Assembly (NCBI GenBank): GCA_017555585.1
Contig: JAFZGA010000002.1
Location: forward strand, 1-64,000
Origin: Bacteroidaceae bacterium
Lineage (GTDB): Bacteria > Bacteroidota > Bacteroidia > Bacteroidales > Bacteroidaceae
Length of the DNA: 64,000 bases
Reading direction: 5' to 3'
The notes beneath the pieces were generated by a model. It saw only the letters and a list, made by a program, of their open reading frames with translations, was not told the DNA's origin and ran no database searches. A program made the position numbers and the translations under genes. Shown here piece after piece: positions 17,302 through 26,065 of this stretch. Each line of letters starts with the position of its first letter. The stretch's first letter is position 1.

Positions 17302-17476
17302 AGAAAGAGGAGAATGCATTAAGCACCTGCTGCGAACACAGCCCCACCACATTAAAAGACTTTGCAGGTAGCCGGCGTGGGTAAGGTTCGGTGTCGAATC
17401 CTGCATAGGCCGTCATGGCCATTCCTGGCCTATTCAGGCTCCTTGAACGTAGTTCAAAGAATTTTCTCCTCTTTCT
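17302..17476 (+). ncRNA. Structured non-coding RNA upstream of the reverse transcriptase
   Basis: A 13-bp perfect inverted repeat, AGAAAGAGGAGAA (17302-17314) and TTCTCCTCTTTCT (17464-17476), closes a region of about 150 nt. Inside are ACCTGC/GCAGGT (17325-17330, 17364-17369), TTCG/CGAA (17387-17390, 17395-17398), a long stem from 17400-17411 with 17427-17438 (CCTG, one mismatch, ATAGGCC), and TTGAAC-gta-GTTCAA (17443-17457). T residues follow the 3' arm, and the RT start codon is 15 bases on. The layout is that of a retron msr-msd (a1/a2 arms, AGC at 17322-17324 just after a1) or of a DRT-type template RNA. Function as a template is inference. Confidence 0.65.
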
Positions 17477-17490
17477 TTTTTATATACTCT

Positions 17491-18708
17491 ATGTCGATAC
17501 TGCACAGAATAGCACAAAAAGAGACATGGGAAGCATTCTATGAATGCAAACTGAACGATGCTCATCTGTCGCTTACCGAAAGCCTTGAGCTAAAGCGTTT
17601 CATCGAAAAGGAACTGTACCGCCCGACAGTTGACAGAGTGCTTGCCGGTGGCTCTTTTTCTGTGCCGGTGAAGAAAGAGATAAGCAAGATTGGCAAGCAG
17701 AAGAAACGTGTTGTCTATACATTCAAGAGGAATGAAAATCTAATATTAAAATTACTGACTCACCTGCTTGTCAGGGAGTACGACTATCTGTTCTCGCCCA
17801 ACCTCTACTCGTTCAGGGTAAACAGCGGTGTAAAAAAGGCTATAAGAAAAATTACTCGTACACACGGCATCGATAACTATTATTCCTACAAGATTGATAT
17901 AAGCAACTATTTCAATTCAATAGACATAGAGCATATGCTCGATATCCTGAAGGATGTATTCGCTAACGACAAGGAGTTGTATGCTTTCTCACAGGAGCTG
18001 TTGTGCAACCCCTATGTAAAGACCGGCAAAAACATCATAGAAGAGAAAAAGGGAGTGATGGCAGGAACACCAATCGCTGTGTTCTTCTCGAACCTGTACC
18101 TAACGGAGCTTGACAGATGTTTCGACAACCGTGACGATATCATCTACTGCCGTTACTCGGACGACATCATTGTTTTTGCCAGGAATAGAGAAACACTTGA
18201 AGAGGCAAAGGCGATAATATTCAAACATATTCACAATAAGGGACTGACTGTGAACAGAGAAAAGGAGGTTACTACCTTGCCGGGCGAGGAATGGACATTC
18301 CTGGGGTTCAGCTATCATAATGGGATAATTGATGTAAGCCATATTTCAAAAGAGAAGTTGAAAGGCAAGATGCGTCGCAAGGCACGTACACTAATACGCT
18401 GGAAGAACCGTAAAGGCAAGGAGGATAACATGGCTGTGAGGGCATTCATAAAGCGGTTCAACAAAAAGCTTTACGACAGTGACGATCCAAACGAAACAAA
18501 CTGGAGCCGTTGGTATTTTCCGTTGATAAACACCGACAAGAGTCTTAAGGAGCTGGATGCGTATATGCAGGAGTGTCTGCGATATACCGCAAGCGAAACC
18601 CATACAAAGGCACGCTTCAACTACCGTTATGCGCAGATGAAGGCTCTCGGTTATCGTAGTCTTGTAAACGAATGGTACAAATGGATAAAAAACGAAGCGA
18701 AACCTTGA
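17491..18708 (+). CDS. Reverse transcriptase, 405 aa, associated with upstream RNA
   Basis: RT motifs appear in order: RVVYTFKRNENLILKLL (motif 1), LYSFRVNSGVKKAI (motif 2), YKIDISNYFNSID with catalytic Asp136 (motif 3), KGVMAGTPIAVFFSNLYLTE (motif 4, lacking the QG and SP of group II RTs), YCRYSDDIIVF with YSDD at 222-225 (motif 5), then GLTVNREKE and WTFLGFSY (motifs 6-7). A basic thumb and helical C-terminus follow. I see no endonuclease or maturase domain, no retron NAxxH or VTG motif, and no intron ribozyme. ATG 17491 is chosen because the open frame further up is the structured RNA. Best guess is a defence-type (DRT/unknown group) or retron-like RT using the adjacent RNA as template. 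Confidence 0.88.
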   Translation: MSILHRIAQKETWEAFYECKLNDAHLSLTESLELKRFIEKELYRPTVDRVLAGGSFSVPVKKEISKIGKQKKRVVYTFKRNENLILKLLTHLLVREYDYLFSPNLYSFRVNSGVKKAIRKITRTHGIDNYYSYKIDISNYFNSIDIEHMLDILKDVFANDKELYAFSQELLCNPYVKTGKNIIEEKKGVMAGTPIAVFFSNLYLTELDRCFDNRDDIIYCRYSDDIIVFARNRETLEEAKAIIFKHIHNKGLTVNREKEVTTLPGEEWTFLGFSYHNGIIDVSHISKEKLKGKMRRKARTLIRWKNRKGKEDNMAVRAFIKRFNKKLYDSDDPNETNWSRWYFPLINTDKSLKELDAYMQECLRYTASETHTKARFNYRYAQMKALGYRSLVNEWYKWIKNEAKP

Positions 18709-18797
18709 ATGCTTTTTCGATTTTTTTAATAAGAAATCACTCTTTTAGCAAAAGAATATAAAACAGATAAAAGAACCACAAATAACACTACAAAGTT

Positions 18798-19607
18798 ATG
18801 ACTAAATTAAAGACGCCAACATTTATTCCTGAAATTTTTGAGCATATTTTGGGAGACAGTTTTCACGAAATAAAAGAATGGTTGGAAAACGGGGAACATT
18901 GTTATTTAGGAAAAGATGCACATTTAGAGAATTGCAACTGTGAAAAAAGCGAGGATATCAAAGGTTTTGATGTCCCAGTGTTGATTCAAAACGATGAAGT
19001 CAAGAAGAAAAAATTGATGATAATAGTTGGAGAATCGCCTTTAAGAAACGGTACTGAAAAAGGGCTTCTTGTGGATTTTCCTTTTGCCGTCGATTATAAA
19101 AATGAACCACCCCAGTGCGCCGTGTACAAAAAACTTTTCAATGAACTTCTCAAAGATTATGACTTGTACATTACCGACATCATAAAGGTGTGGAAAAAGA
19201 ATGAGAAACTAACAGTAGGAGAGAACGACAGAGATATACTCGACGAAGAACTTGAAATATTGCGTGGTATGTATGATGATATACATATTCTATTAATGGG
19301 AAGCAATGCTAAAAAATGGGATATTGATTACGATAATTGCATTGAAATTCCTCATATGAGTCGACAGAACTGGAATACTTGGAGAATAAAGATATACGAA
19401 GACGTTTTTAGAAAATTGATAAACGATGGTAAAATAACTAAAGAGGATATTGAAGATCTTCTTGTTAAGGATACCAACGAACTGGAGTTTTGCTCAATGA
19501 AAGCAGACACTGTTGCAAATACAGCATTCGAAATGATATCGTCAGAATTAGAAAAAAGATTAAGTAACACTACTGTGACAGTAGTGAAGACAACTATATT
19601 ATTATGA
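18798..19607 (+). CDS. Uracil-DNA-glycosylase-like protein, 269 aa
   Basis: I infer a UDG-superfamily fold from motif order, with modest confidence. The strand LMIIVGESPLRNG (G78-E79-S80-P81) resembles the family's water-activating G-[QE]-x-P motif. DIHILLMGSNAKKW (around G168) resembles the central strand, and CIEIPHMSRQN (H186-M-S) resembles the H-P-S motif. The N-terminus has Cys/His residues (HLENCNCEKSE) that might bind a metal or an Fe-S cluster in some relatives. The C-terminal 60 residues are helical. Next to a reverse transcriptase, a protein that recognises DNA bases would be interesting, but it might only share the fold. It starts 89 bases after the RT gene. Confidence 0.55.
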   Translation: MTKLKTPTFIPEIFEHILGDSFHEIKEWLENGEHCYLGKDAHLENCNCEKSEDIKGFDVPVLIQNDEVKKKKLMIIVGESPLRNGTEKGLLVDFPFAVDYKNEPPQCAVYKKLFNELLKDYDLYITDIIKVWKKNEKLTVGENDRDILDEELEILRGMYDDIHILLMGSNAKKWDIDYDNCIEIPHMSRQNWNTWRIKIYEDVFRKLINDGKITKEDIEDLLVKDTNELEFCSMKADTVANTAFEMISSELEKRLSNTTVTVVKTTILL

Positions 19608-19623
19608 GAACCACACTTTCAAA

Positions 19624-20673
19624 ATGGAAAACACAGTTTGTTCAAGATACAGAGTTGTAGGCATAAAAGAAGCCATTTATCGCTTGAAAGATGCTATTGA
19701 AAACAGCAACGGCAATGTAGGCAATGTGTTGCAGAACCTTGGCTTAGCCACCTGTGATTTTGGTGACAACGGGCTGTTGAGCGAAATACAATGGCGTGTA
19801 TTGGATGTTACTGATTTTGACGACATAAACGAATGTGAACTGGTATTTGAAGAGACCAGCCCTTTGAAGCACGGCAACATTATTGACCGTTTGGTGTGTG
19901 ATGAGGATATATTTGATGATAAGATTATCCGCGTAATCCGTAGTAAAAAAAAGGAACTCAAAACCAATGATGAGACATCGACGCCGCGCAGAATAAGGAT
20001 ACTCAAAGGAACGATATGGGTAGGTCATGCAATATATGACAGGAATCTTGCTGACGAAGCTGAGAATTCAATCATAAACCCTACAGGAGAGAGACGTATG
20101 CCTTTAACCGAAGTACGAGAATATACAAAATTGGATGATGCCGATTACGAGAAACTTATCAAGCGTCTAGAACAGGGCGACGGAACAGTATTTGACGGTG
20201 AGGAGCATTCGCACATATATGAAAGCGAAAGAGAAATCATGCATAAGTTCTACGGCATTGGCCGCCCGGCAATGACACACAAGGAGATTGCAGCAGAGGA
20301 AGAAGTAACCCATTGCTTTGTTAAGCAAAAAATAGAAGCTGTATTACGCCAACTCAAGTACGTTGTGGTAAAAAAAGAAAAAGAGGAAAACTTTGAATAT
20401 GATGACTATATTTTGAAACTGATTCCTGAGTCAGCGGATTCTCTGCCCGAGAATTTGGAACTGAGCTGTTTGACAGACCGTGAAAGAGAAATACTGCAGA
20501 TGTATAAAGGCATAGGCTGCCAAGCCATGACATTGGAAGAGATTGCCGAAAAATTCGCTCTTACCCCCAACCGTGTGAGACAAATAATTGAAAAGGCAAA
20601 CCGTCGTTTAAGCAATGCCAAATCCATGAATTGCTTTGCAGGAAGAAAATACATTAAAGAGACACTCAAATAA
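19624..20673 (+). CDS. Protein with two sigma-region-4-like domains, 349 aa
   Basis: Two copies of a sigma-70 region-4-like helix-turn-helix are visible: residues about 200-245 (EREIMHKFYGIGRPAMTHKE, then IAAEEEVTHCFVKQKIE) and about 285-330 (EREILQMYKGIGCQAMTLEE, then IAEKFALTPNRVRQIIEKA). The second is the better match to canonical sigma-4. I see no clear region 2, so it may not be a full sigma factor. The N-terminal 180 residues are unrecognised. It begins 16 bases after the UDG-like gene. It could be the regulator that reads the unusual TATATTAT-type promoters in this block; that is inference. Confidence 0.72.
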   Translation: MENTVCSRYRVVGIKEAIYRLKDAIENSNGNVGNVLQNLGLATCDFGDNGLLSEIQWRVLDVTDFDDINECELVFEETSPLKHGNIIDRLVCDEDIFDDKIIRVIRSKKKELKTNDETSTPRRIRILKGTIWVGHAIYDRNLADEAENSIINPTGERRMPLTEVREYTKLDDADYEKLIKRLEQGDGTVFDGEEHSHIYESEREIMHKFYGIGRPAMTHKEIAAEEEVTHCFVKQKIEAVLRQLKYVVVKKEKEENFEYDDYILKLIPESADSLPENLELSCLTDREREILQMYKGIGCQAMTLEEIAEKFALTPNRVRQIIEKANRRLSNAKSMNCFAGRKYIKETLK

Positions 20674-20711
20674 GCCTGTAGCCTTTATTCGACATCAATT
20701 CTAACAGAATT

Positions 20712-20819
20712 ATGACACATGGCTATTTTTACGACCCGATACACAAGGTTAGGCAACATATAGCATACGGATTTATTTGGCAACAATGCCCAACAGATAA
20801 AGAAAAAGAGTCCGTATGA
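20712..20819 (+). CDS. Possible 35-aa ORF
   Basis: A short frame (MTHGYFYDPIHKVRQHIAYG and 15 more residues) follows the tandem sigma-4 gene. Its composition looks protein-like, but no ribosome binding site, family or conservation can be shown. It may be a remnant of a longer gene at the edge of the accessory block. Confidence 0.25.
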   Translation: MTHGYFYDPIHKVRQHIAYGFIWQQCPTDKEKESV

Positions 20820-20841
20820 AACGGTGTGAAGACAGCAGGGA

Positions 20842-21702
20842 TCAACCAGCTGAAACAATGTCGAGCAGTTCGTTTGTAATTGCCTGCTGACGGCATTTGT
20901 TGTACTCAAGAGTCAGTTCACCGACAAGATCATCGGCATTATCTGTTGCAACCTGCATTGCTACCATTCGGGCAGCATGTTCAGCTACGGCAGAATCAAG
21001 CAATGCTGCATATAGCCGTAAAGTTATGACATTGGGGATAAGGCTCCTCAAGAGATCTTCTTTGCCCGGTTCCACAATATAGTCTATCGAATGGTCAATA
21101 CTTTCCGATGCCATTGCAGTTATATCTACAGGCAACAACACTTCTCTTTGCGGAATAAGTTTGCCGGCTGAGACGAAATGTGTGTATACAAGTTCTATTC
21201 TGTCGATATCTCCCGACAGAAAGCGTTGCATAAGTTCTTTTGCAACAGTTGATGCATCATCATACAATGGTTTTCCGGCCTGTTGCATAAGAACATCTAT
21301 TGTAGGAACTCCATGTTTCTTGAATGTTTCCTGCATTTTCTTGCCGACTGGCATAATCTCCACTTCAACACCTGACGAAGTGTACTCCGAAACAGTATCT
21401 TTTGCCAAGCGGATGATATTGGAATTGAATGCTCCACAAAAAGTAGTATCGGAGGCGACAGGTATAACCACGACTTTCTTTACCTCACGAGAGATTGTAT
21501 ATCCACAGTTAACAGGTGTATTGCCAAGAAAAGAGGATAATATGGAATTGAGTTTCTGCTCATAGGGACGCAAATTTTCTATTGCGCCTTGCGTTCTACG
21601 CAACTTGGCAGCGGCAACAAGCTTCATGGCAGAAGTTATCTTCTGCGTACTTTTTACCGAGTGAATACGTTGTTTTATCTCTTTGAGGTTCATAATTGTC
21701 AT
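20842..21702 (-). CDS. atpG: ATP synthase subunit gamma
   Basis: The gamma subunit forms the central rotor shaft of F1. The N-terminal helix [25 protein letters not shown] (split here in two parts: [13 protein letters not shown] and [16 protein letters not shown]) is diagnostic, and the C-terminal helix with [15 protein letters not shown] and [18 protein letters not shown] completes the coiled coil. It is the last gene of the operon. The ATG at 21702 overlaps the atpA stop (ATGA); an ATG at 21693, giving MNLKEIK, is equally possible. Downstream there is only a weak CCGT/ACGG hairpin with T residues as a terminator. Confidence 0.96.
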   Translation of the reverse strand: MTIMNLKEIKQRIHSVKSTQKITSAMKLVAAAKLRRTQGAIENLRPYEQKLNSILSSFLGNTPVNCGYTISREVKKVVVIPVASDTTFCGAFNSNIIRLAKDTVSEYTSSGVEVEIMPVGKKMQETFKKHGVPTIDVLMQQAGKPLYDDASTVAKELMQRFLSGDIDRIELVYTHFVSAGKLIPQREVLLPVDITAMASESIDHSIDYIVEPGKEDLLRSLIPNVITLRLYAALLDSAVAEHAARMVAMQVATDNADDLVGELTLEYNKCRQQAITNELLDIVSAG

Positions 21703-23276
21703 TTAAGCGTTACGGCAATCTCGCGAGCGGAATCTTCGATAATCTTTGCCACATCATCGTTTATGATGCCTGCAGACAGAACATCGAGTACATTCTCCCT
21801 ATAACGCGAACGCATCTGCTCCAGGAATATTTTCTCGAATTCCTTGATGCGCTCAAGAGGTACATCATGCAACAGGTTGTTTATACCGCAATACAATACT
21901 GCAACCTGCTCACCTACAGGCATAGGCGAATACTGTGGCTGTACAAGCAAGTTATTGGTGCGACGGCCACGCTCAATAACCATCATTGTGACAGGGTCGA
22001 CATCGCTGCCGAATTTAGCAAAAGCCTCCAATTCCCTATACTGAGCCTGATCTATTTTCAGCGTACCGGCAACCTTCTTCATCGCTTTTATCTGTGCATT
22101 GCCTCCGACACGAGACACTGAAATACCGACGTTTACAGCAGGACGGAAACCCTTGTTGAAAAGATCACTCTCAAGATATATCTGACCATCAGTTATGGAT
22201 ATCACATTGGTAGGAATATACGCAGAGACATCTCCTGCTTGTGTTTCTATAATAGGAAGTGCAGTCAATGAACCGCCACCTTTGACCTTTCCTACAAGGC
22301 TTGGCGGAAGGTCGTTCATCCTTTCAGCAACGTCATGCTGGTTTATTATCTTTGCGGCACGTTCAAGCAAACGTGAATGCAGATAGAAGACATCGCCCGG
22401 ATATGCCTCGCGTCCCGAAGGACGACGCAGGATAAGCGAAATCTCACGATAGGCAACAGCCTGCTTTGAGAGATCATCATAGACCACAAGAGCATGACGG
22501 CCGGTATCACGGAAATATTCACCTATGGCAGCTCCTGCCATAGGAGCATAATACTGCAATGCAGCCGTATCCGAAGCGGTAGCAACAACAACCACTGTAT
22601 AGTCCATTGCACCATGCTGACGCAAGGTATTCACGATGGATGCAACGGTCGAACCTTTCTGACCTATTGCAACGTATATGCAATATACAGGTTCACCCTT
22701 TTCGTATGCAGCACGCTGGTTGATGATCGTATCTATCGCGATGGCTGTTTTTCCTGTCTGACGGTCACCTATTATCAGCTCGCGCTGTCCGCGACCTATA
22801 GGTATCATGGAGTCGATAGACTTTATTCCTGTCTGCAAAGGTTCTGTAACAGGCTGACGGTATATGACACCCGGTGCCTTGCGGTCGAGTGGCATCTCGA
22901 TCCTCTCGCCTACAATATCTCCTTTACCGTCAAGCGGCTCACCAAGCGGAGTGATGACACGTCCCGTCATACCGTCACCTACATTTATCGAAGCAATGCG
23001 ACCAGTACGCTTGACTGTCATACCCTCCTTGATCTTATCTGTCGGGCCAAGAAGTATCGCTCCCACATTGTCCTCTTCAAGATTCATGACAACAGCCTTT
23101 ACACCATTGTCAAATTCAAGAAGTTCTTCGGCTTCGGCATTATACAGGCCATATGCACGGACAACGCCGTCGCTGACCTGAAGCACAGTACCGACCTCCT
23201 CATACTTGAGGTCACTATTTATTCCTTTTAGCTTTTCAAGCAATACGCTTGACACTTCACTCGGTTTAATATTCAT
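21699..23276 (-). CDS. atpA: ATP synthase subunit alpha
   Basis: The regulatory nucleotide-binding subunit of F1, 525 aa, full length. It shows the P-loop [15 protein letters not shown] near residue 170, [25 protein letters not shown], the SRLLERAA segment, and the alpha signature [14 protein letters not shown]. It starts at ATG 23276, sharing one base with the atpH stop (TGATG), and overlaps atpG by 4 bases, so translational coupling through the operon is likely. Confidence 0.97.
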   Translation of the reverse strand: MNIKPSEVSSVLLEKLKGINSDLKYEEVGTVLQVSDGVVRAYGLYNAEAEELLEFDNGVKAVVMNLEEDNVGAILLGPTDKIKEGMTVKRTGRIASINVGDGMTGRVITPLGEPLDGKGDIVGERIEMPLDRKAPGVIYRQPVTEPLQTGIKSIDSMIPIGRGQRELIIGDRQTGKTAIAIDTIINQRAAYEKGEPVYCIYVAIGQKGSTVASIVNTLRQHGAMDYTVVVVATASDTAALQYYAPMAGAAIGEYFRDTGRHALVVYDDLSKQAVAYREISLILRRPSGREAYPGDVFYLHSRLLERAAKIINQHDVAERMNDLPPSLVGKVKGGGSLTALPIIETQAGDVSAYIPTNVISITDGQIYLESDLFNKGFRPAVNVGISVSRVGGNAQIKAMKKVAGTLKIDQAQYRELEAFAKFGSDVDPVTMMVIERGRRTNNLLVQPQYSPMPVGEQVAVLYCGINNLLHDVPLERIKEFEKIFLEQMRSRYRENVLDVLSAGIINDDVAKIIEDSAREIAVTLK

Positions 23277-23824
23277 CAGACAAGTTTTCTGTTTTGTTCA
23301 ACCATCTTTTTCCTTATACCGTCCAACTGACCTTTGACACTAGCGTCAAGACGAACGGAGTTCGCTTCGTATATGAAACCGCCGATGATTGAATGATCAA
23401 CAATATTATTAAGCTCCACTTTTGCTCCACTACTCTGCTCTATCAGCTTTTGTACTTTTGAAAGGAACGCATCACTTATGGGAGTTGCAGTTGTAAAAGA
23501 GACCGATAAAAGACCTTTCGCCTTGCGATATAACGTCATATAGCAATGGGCAATGAAAAGCAACAGCTCTTCGCGTTCCTCCTTGACCACAAGACGTGCA
23601 AACTGCTCAAAGACCCCGTTGCCGCCAACAGCTTCGCAAATGATTTCCACGCGCTCATCGGGCGTAAGCACCGGAGCACGAAGCAACACCGGCAACTCCT
23701 TGATTTTATCAAGCGTATGCACCAGCTGCGACATATTTCCATATATCACATCTTCAGCATCATGCTCAGTTGCAAACGAAAGCAAAGCACGTGCATAACG
23801 CATAGATATCGTTCCTACATTCAT
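23276..23824 (-). CDS. atpH: ATP synthase subunit delta
   Basis: The delta (OSCP-like) subunit links F1 to the peripheral stalk. At 182 aa it has normal length. The N-terminal helical bundle begins [17 protein letters not shown], and the C-terminal part has the typical segment [20 protein letters not shown] with a terminal basic helix ([12 protein letters not shown]). Position between atpF and atpA and 4-base overlap with atpF support the call. Confidence 0.95.
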   Translation of the reverse strand: MNVGTISMRYARALLSFATEHDAEDVIYGNMSQLVHTLDKIKELPVLLRAPVLTPDERVEIICEAVGGNGVFEQFARLVVKEEREELLLFIAHCYMTLYRKAKGLLSVSFTTATPISDAFLSKVQKLIEQSSGAKVELNNIVDHSIIGGFIYEANSVRLDASVKGQLDGIRKKMVEQNRKLV

Positions 23825-24330
23825 TTCTTATCCTTTGGAGCTTCAAAAGCCTCATCAAGCAATGTATTCATGTATTCATCGCACACATTCCCGTCAGAAA
23901 GTTCCTTGCGGATAACCTTTTCGGCAATAGCAAGGGAAAGTTCTGCTACCTGCGCACGTATCTCGCGAAGAACCTCATCCTTCTCCTGCCTTATCTGTTC
24001 CCTGGCTGTCGCAACAATCCTTGCGCTCTCGGCTTCAGCCTTCTCGTGAGCCTCTTTAATGATGTTGTCACGTACAACTACCGCCTCACGCAAGATCTTT
24101 ACCTGTTCGGCATTTGCCTTTTCAAGAATCTGTCTGCTCTGTTCTTCTATACCGGCAAGTTTCTCATTGGCAAGCTTGGCATTATGCAAAGCATCATCAA
24201 TGAATTTCTTACGTTCATCAATCATGGACGTAATGACAGGAAAACCGTACTTATACAGTATAAAAAACACTACTCCGAACGCTATCAGCATCCAGAACAG
24301 CAATCCGGCTTCGGGCAACAGGAACGACAT
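23821..24330 (-). CDS. atpF: ATP synthase subunit b
   Basis: The peripheral stalk subunit, 169 aa. One N-terminal membrane helix (residues about 8-28, GLLFWMLIAFGVVFFILYKY) is followed by the conserved VITSMIDERKKFIDDAL and a long charged coiled coil (EEQSRQILEKANAEQ and onward). It lies 20 bases after atpE and overlaps atpH. Confidence 0.95.
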   Translation of the reverse strand: MSFLLPEAGLLFWMLIAFGVVFFILYKYGFPVITSMIDERKKFIDDALHNAKLANEKLAGIEEQSRQILEKANAEQVKILREAVVVRDNIIKEAHEKAEAESARIVATAREQIRQEKDEVLREIRAQVAELSLAIAEKVIRKELSDGNVCDEYMNTLLDEAFEAPKDKK

Positions 24331-24350
24331 TCGAAAAAGCTAATTGAAAA

Positions 24351-24605
24351 TTACACAAACAATACAAGGAAACAAACCACTACAGCAAACATGGCAACAC
24401 CCTCGATAAGAGCTGCGGCAAGCACCATACCAGAACGTATATCGCCTGCAGCTTCGGGTTGACGTGCCATAGATTCAAGAGCTGTTGAACCAATGCGGCT
24501 GATTCCCCACGATGCACCAAACACTGCAAGACAAGCAGAGAATGCTGCTCCTACTTTTGCCAGACCGGCACCCATTACGGCTTGAAGAAAAATTGTCAAA
24601 AACAT
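24351..24605 (-). CDS. atpE: ATP synthase subunit c
   Basis: The 84-aa proteolipid forms the rotor ring, with two membrane helices joined by a polar loop carrying the conserved RQPEA motif. The ion-binding Glu is in the second helix (ALIEGVAMFAVVV). The residues after this Glu (GVAM rather than ES or ET) and the absence of the usual Gln in helix 1 point to proton rather than sodium coupling. That is inference from known c-ring signatures. Confidence 0.95.
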   Translation of the reverse strand: MFLTIFLQAVMGAGLAKVGAAFSACLAVFGASWGISRIGSTALESMARQPEAAGDIRSGMVLAAALIEGVAMFAVVVCFLVLFV

Positions 24606-24632
24606 AATATAATATTTAAGGTTAATAAAATT

Positions 24633-25703
24633 TTAATGTTTATTCTCATGATGTTCGGGTTGCGATAACCCGATGAACACCGACGACAGCATTGTAAAGA
24701 CAAATGCCTGTATAAACGCAACAAGGAGTTCAAGAACATTCATGAATATTGTAAAAACGACAGAAACAAAGGTCATTGCAGTTCCTATATACTTGCTCAC
24801 CGACATTGTAATGAATATTATACAGACAAATGCAAGAACAACAGTGTGTCCGGCGAGAATATTTGCAAAAAGACGTATTGTCAAGGCAAAAGGCTTGACA
24901 AATATGCCGAACAGTTCAATAATAGGCATCATAGGAACCGGCAACTTTAGGAATATAGGAACATCGGGCCAGAATATCTCCTTATAGTACTCTTTGTTAC
25001 CGAAGAAATTGACGGCGATGAATGTACACAGCGCAAGAGCAAAGGTTACGGCAATGTTTCCTGTAACATTAGCACCGCCAGGGAATATCGGCAACAATCC
25101 CATCAGGTTATTCAGGAATATGAAAAAAAATGCAGTAAGCAGATATGGGGTATATCGCTTATAGTTCTTGCCGACGTTCGGTTTTATGACATCGTCGACA
25201 ACCATTGTAATGAGCATCTCCATTACACCTACAAAGCCACGCGGTGCCTTGTCATCGGCATCATGCCTCCTATACCAACGCGCTGTAAAAAGGACAATGA
25301 CAATCAGCAACAACGAACTTATGAACACCGACAGGACTGTCTTTGTTATGGAAATATCAAGTAAAGGGCGACGTTCGCCGCCATTACCGTCACTTTCGAC
25401 AATCTTGCCTTCGTTGTCACCCATATATGATATATAGAACCCTTTATAGCTCTCCTGCTCATGGAATACCGATGACCAGAAAATCTCCCAACCGGTCCTG
25501 TTGGAGTACAATATTATAGGCAAGCTGATAGCAACATGCTTCTCTCCAACCGTGGTGATATGCCATTCGTATGTATCCTTTACATGTTCAAAGATTACCT
25601 TCTTGACATCTATCTTATCGGACGTAGAAGAATGGCCTGCTGCAAATGATGGAGCAGCAAACAGCAAAAACATGAATATCAGAATGTTTCTTATCCCTCT
25701 CAT
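24633..25703 (-). CDS. atpB: ATP synthase subunit a with N-terminal extension
   Basis: The proton-channel subunit, 356 aa, longer than the usual 240-270. It begins with a signal-peptide-like segment (to about residue 22, PSFAAG) and about 110 extra residues predicted to be periplasmic, as is usual for Bacteroidales. The core has several membrane helices, NNLMGLLPIFPGG, and the essential Arg in ALTIRLFANILAGH. It overlaps the preceding small membrane protein gene by 4 bases (ATGA). Confidence 0.95.
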   Translation of the reverse strand: MRGIRNILIFMFLLFAAPSFAAGHSSTSDKIDVKKVIFEHVKDTYEWHITTVGEKHVAISLPIILYSNRTGWEIFWSSVFHEQESYKGFYISYMGDNEGKIVESDGNGGERRPLLDISITKTVLSVFISSLLLIVIVLFTARWYRRHDADDKAPRGFVGVMEMLITMVVDDVIKPNVGKNYKRYTPYLLTAFFFIFLNNLMGLLPIFPGGANVTGNIAVTFALALCTFIAVNFFGNKEYYKEIFWPDVPIFLKLPVPMMPIIELFGIFVKPFALTIRLFANILAGHTVVLAFVCIIFITMSVSKYIGTAMTFVSVVFTIFMNVLELLVAFIQAFVFTMLSSVFIGLSQPEHHENKH

Positions 25704-26065
25704 TTCCGACCTCTCTTTTTCATATATAGCAAGAACGCACTTTCAGCAACAAGCAGAATGATATAGTATACAAGAAAATACAATATCAGTTCTACGGTAT
25801 GCGAACGCATGGTAAAAGCCAGTGCGAACAATACAACCATTGTTGCCAACATCTTTGTACCTTTGAAAAGCATAAAGCTGTTAGCCTGATTGGCTTTACC
25901 GTTGAACAACAGTATAGCCACTGAATATAATATCCAGAAATAGAGAGGTACAATCCAGAAGCGGGATGAAATGTCTGCATTGAATAACGACGCGACAAAG
26001 CCGACAAGAACTGTCAATCCAATCATTGCCACCGTAAAAACAGATATGTATTTTATCTTGTTCAT
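25700..26065 (-). CDS. Small membrane protein in the atp operon (AtpI-like position)
   Basis: A 121-aa protein with four predicted membrane helices (about residues 7-27, 38-58, 70-90 and 95-113) and a basic end (YMKKRGRK). It sits between atpC and atpB, with ATGA overlaps to both, so it is translated with the synthase. By position it could help assemble the c ring, as AtpI/UncI does elsewhere, but I cannot see sequence signatures proving that. I chose ATG 26065; a few more upstream codons are open but overlap atpC further. Confidence 0.75.
   Translation of the reverse strand: MNKIKYISVFTVAMIGLTVLVGFVASLFNADISSRFWIVPLYFWILYSVAILLFNGKANQANSFMLFKGTKMLATMVVLFALAFTMRSHTVELILYFLVYYIILLVAESAFLLYMKKRGRK

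Noticed and set aside
17385..17404. tRNA gene (the sequence has a T-arm-like GTTCGGTGTCGAATCC)
   Set aside because: No acceptor, D or anticodon arms can be built around it, and the segment fits into the hairpins of the RT-associated RNA.
17362..17490. N-terminal extension of the RT (frame open from 17356, TTG at 17362)
   Set aside because: The stretch is the structured RNA with no RT-like residues, and ATG 17491 gives a normal N-terminus.
17302..18708. Diversity-generating retroelement
   Set aside because: No pair of template and variable repeats with A-specific changes is visible near the RT, and motif 4 does not match DGR RTs.
17302..18708. Group II intron
   Set aside because: No domain V/VI-like ribozyme sequence after the ORF, no maturase or endonuclease domain, and the RT motif 4 lacks the QG/SP residues.
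20820..20841. Strong terminator after atpG
   Set aside because: Only a 4-bp CCGT/ACGG stem with a short T run is present, too weak to call.
22494..23231. Plus-strand ORF of 245 codons inside atpA
   Set aside because: Antisense to a fully conserved atpA; no protein family character.
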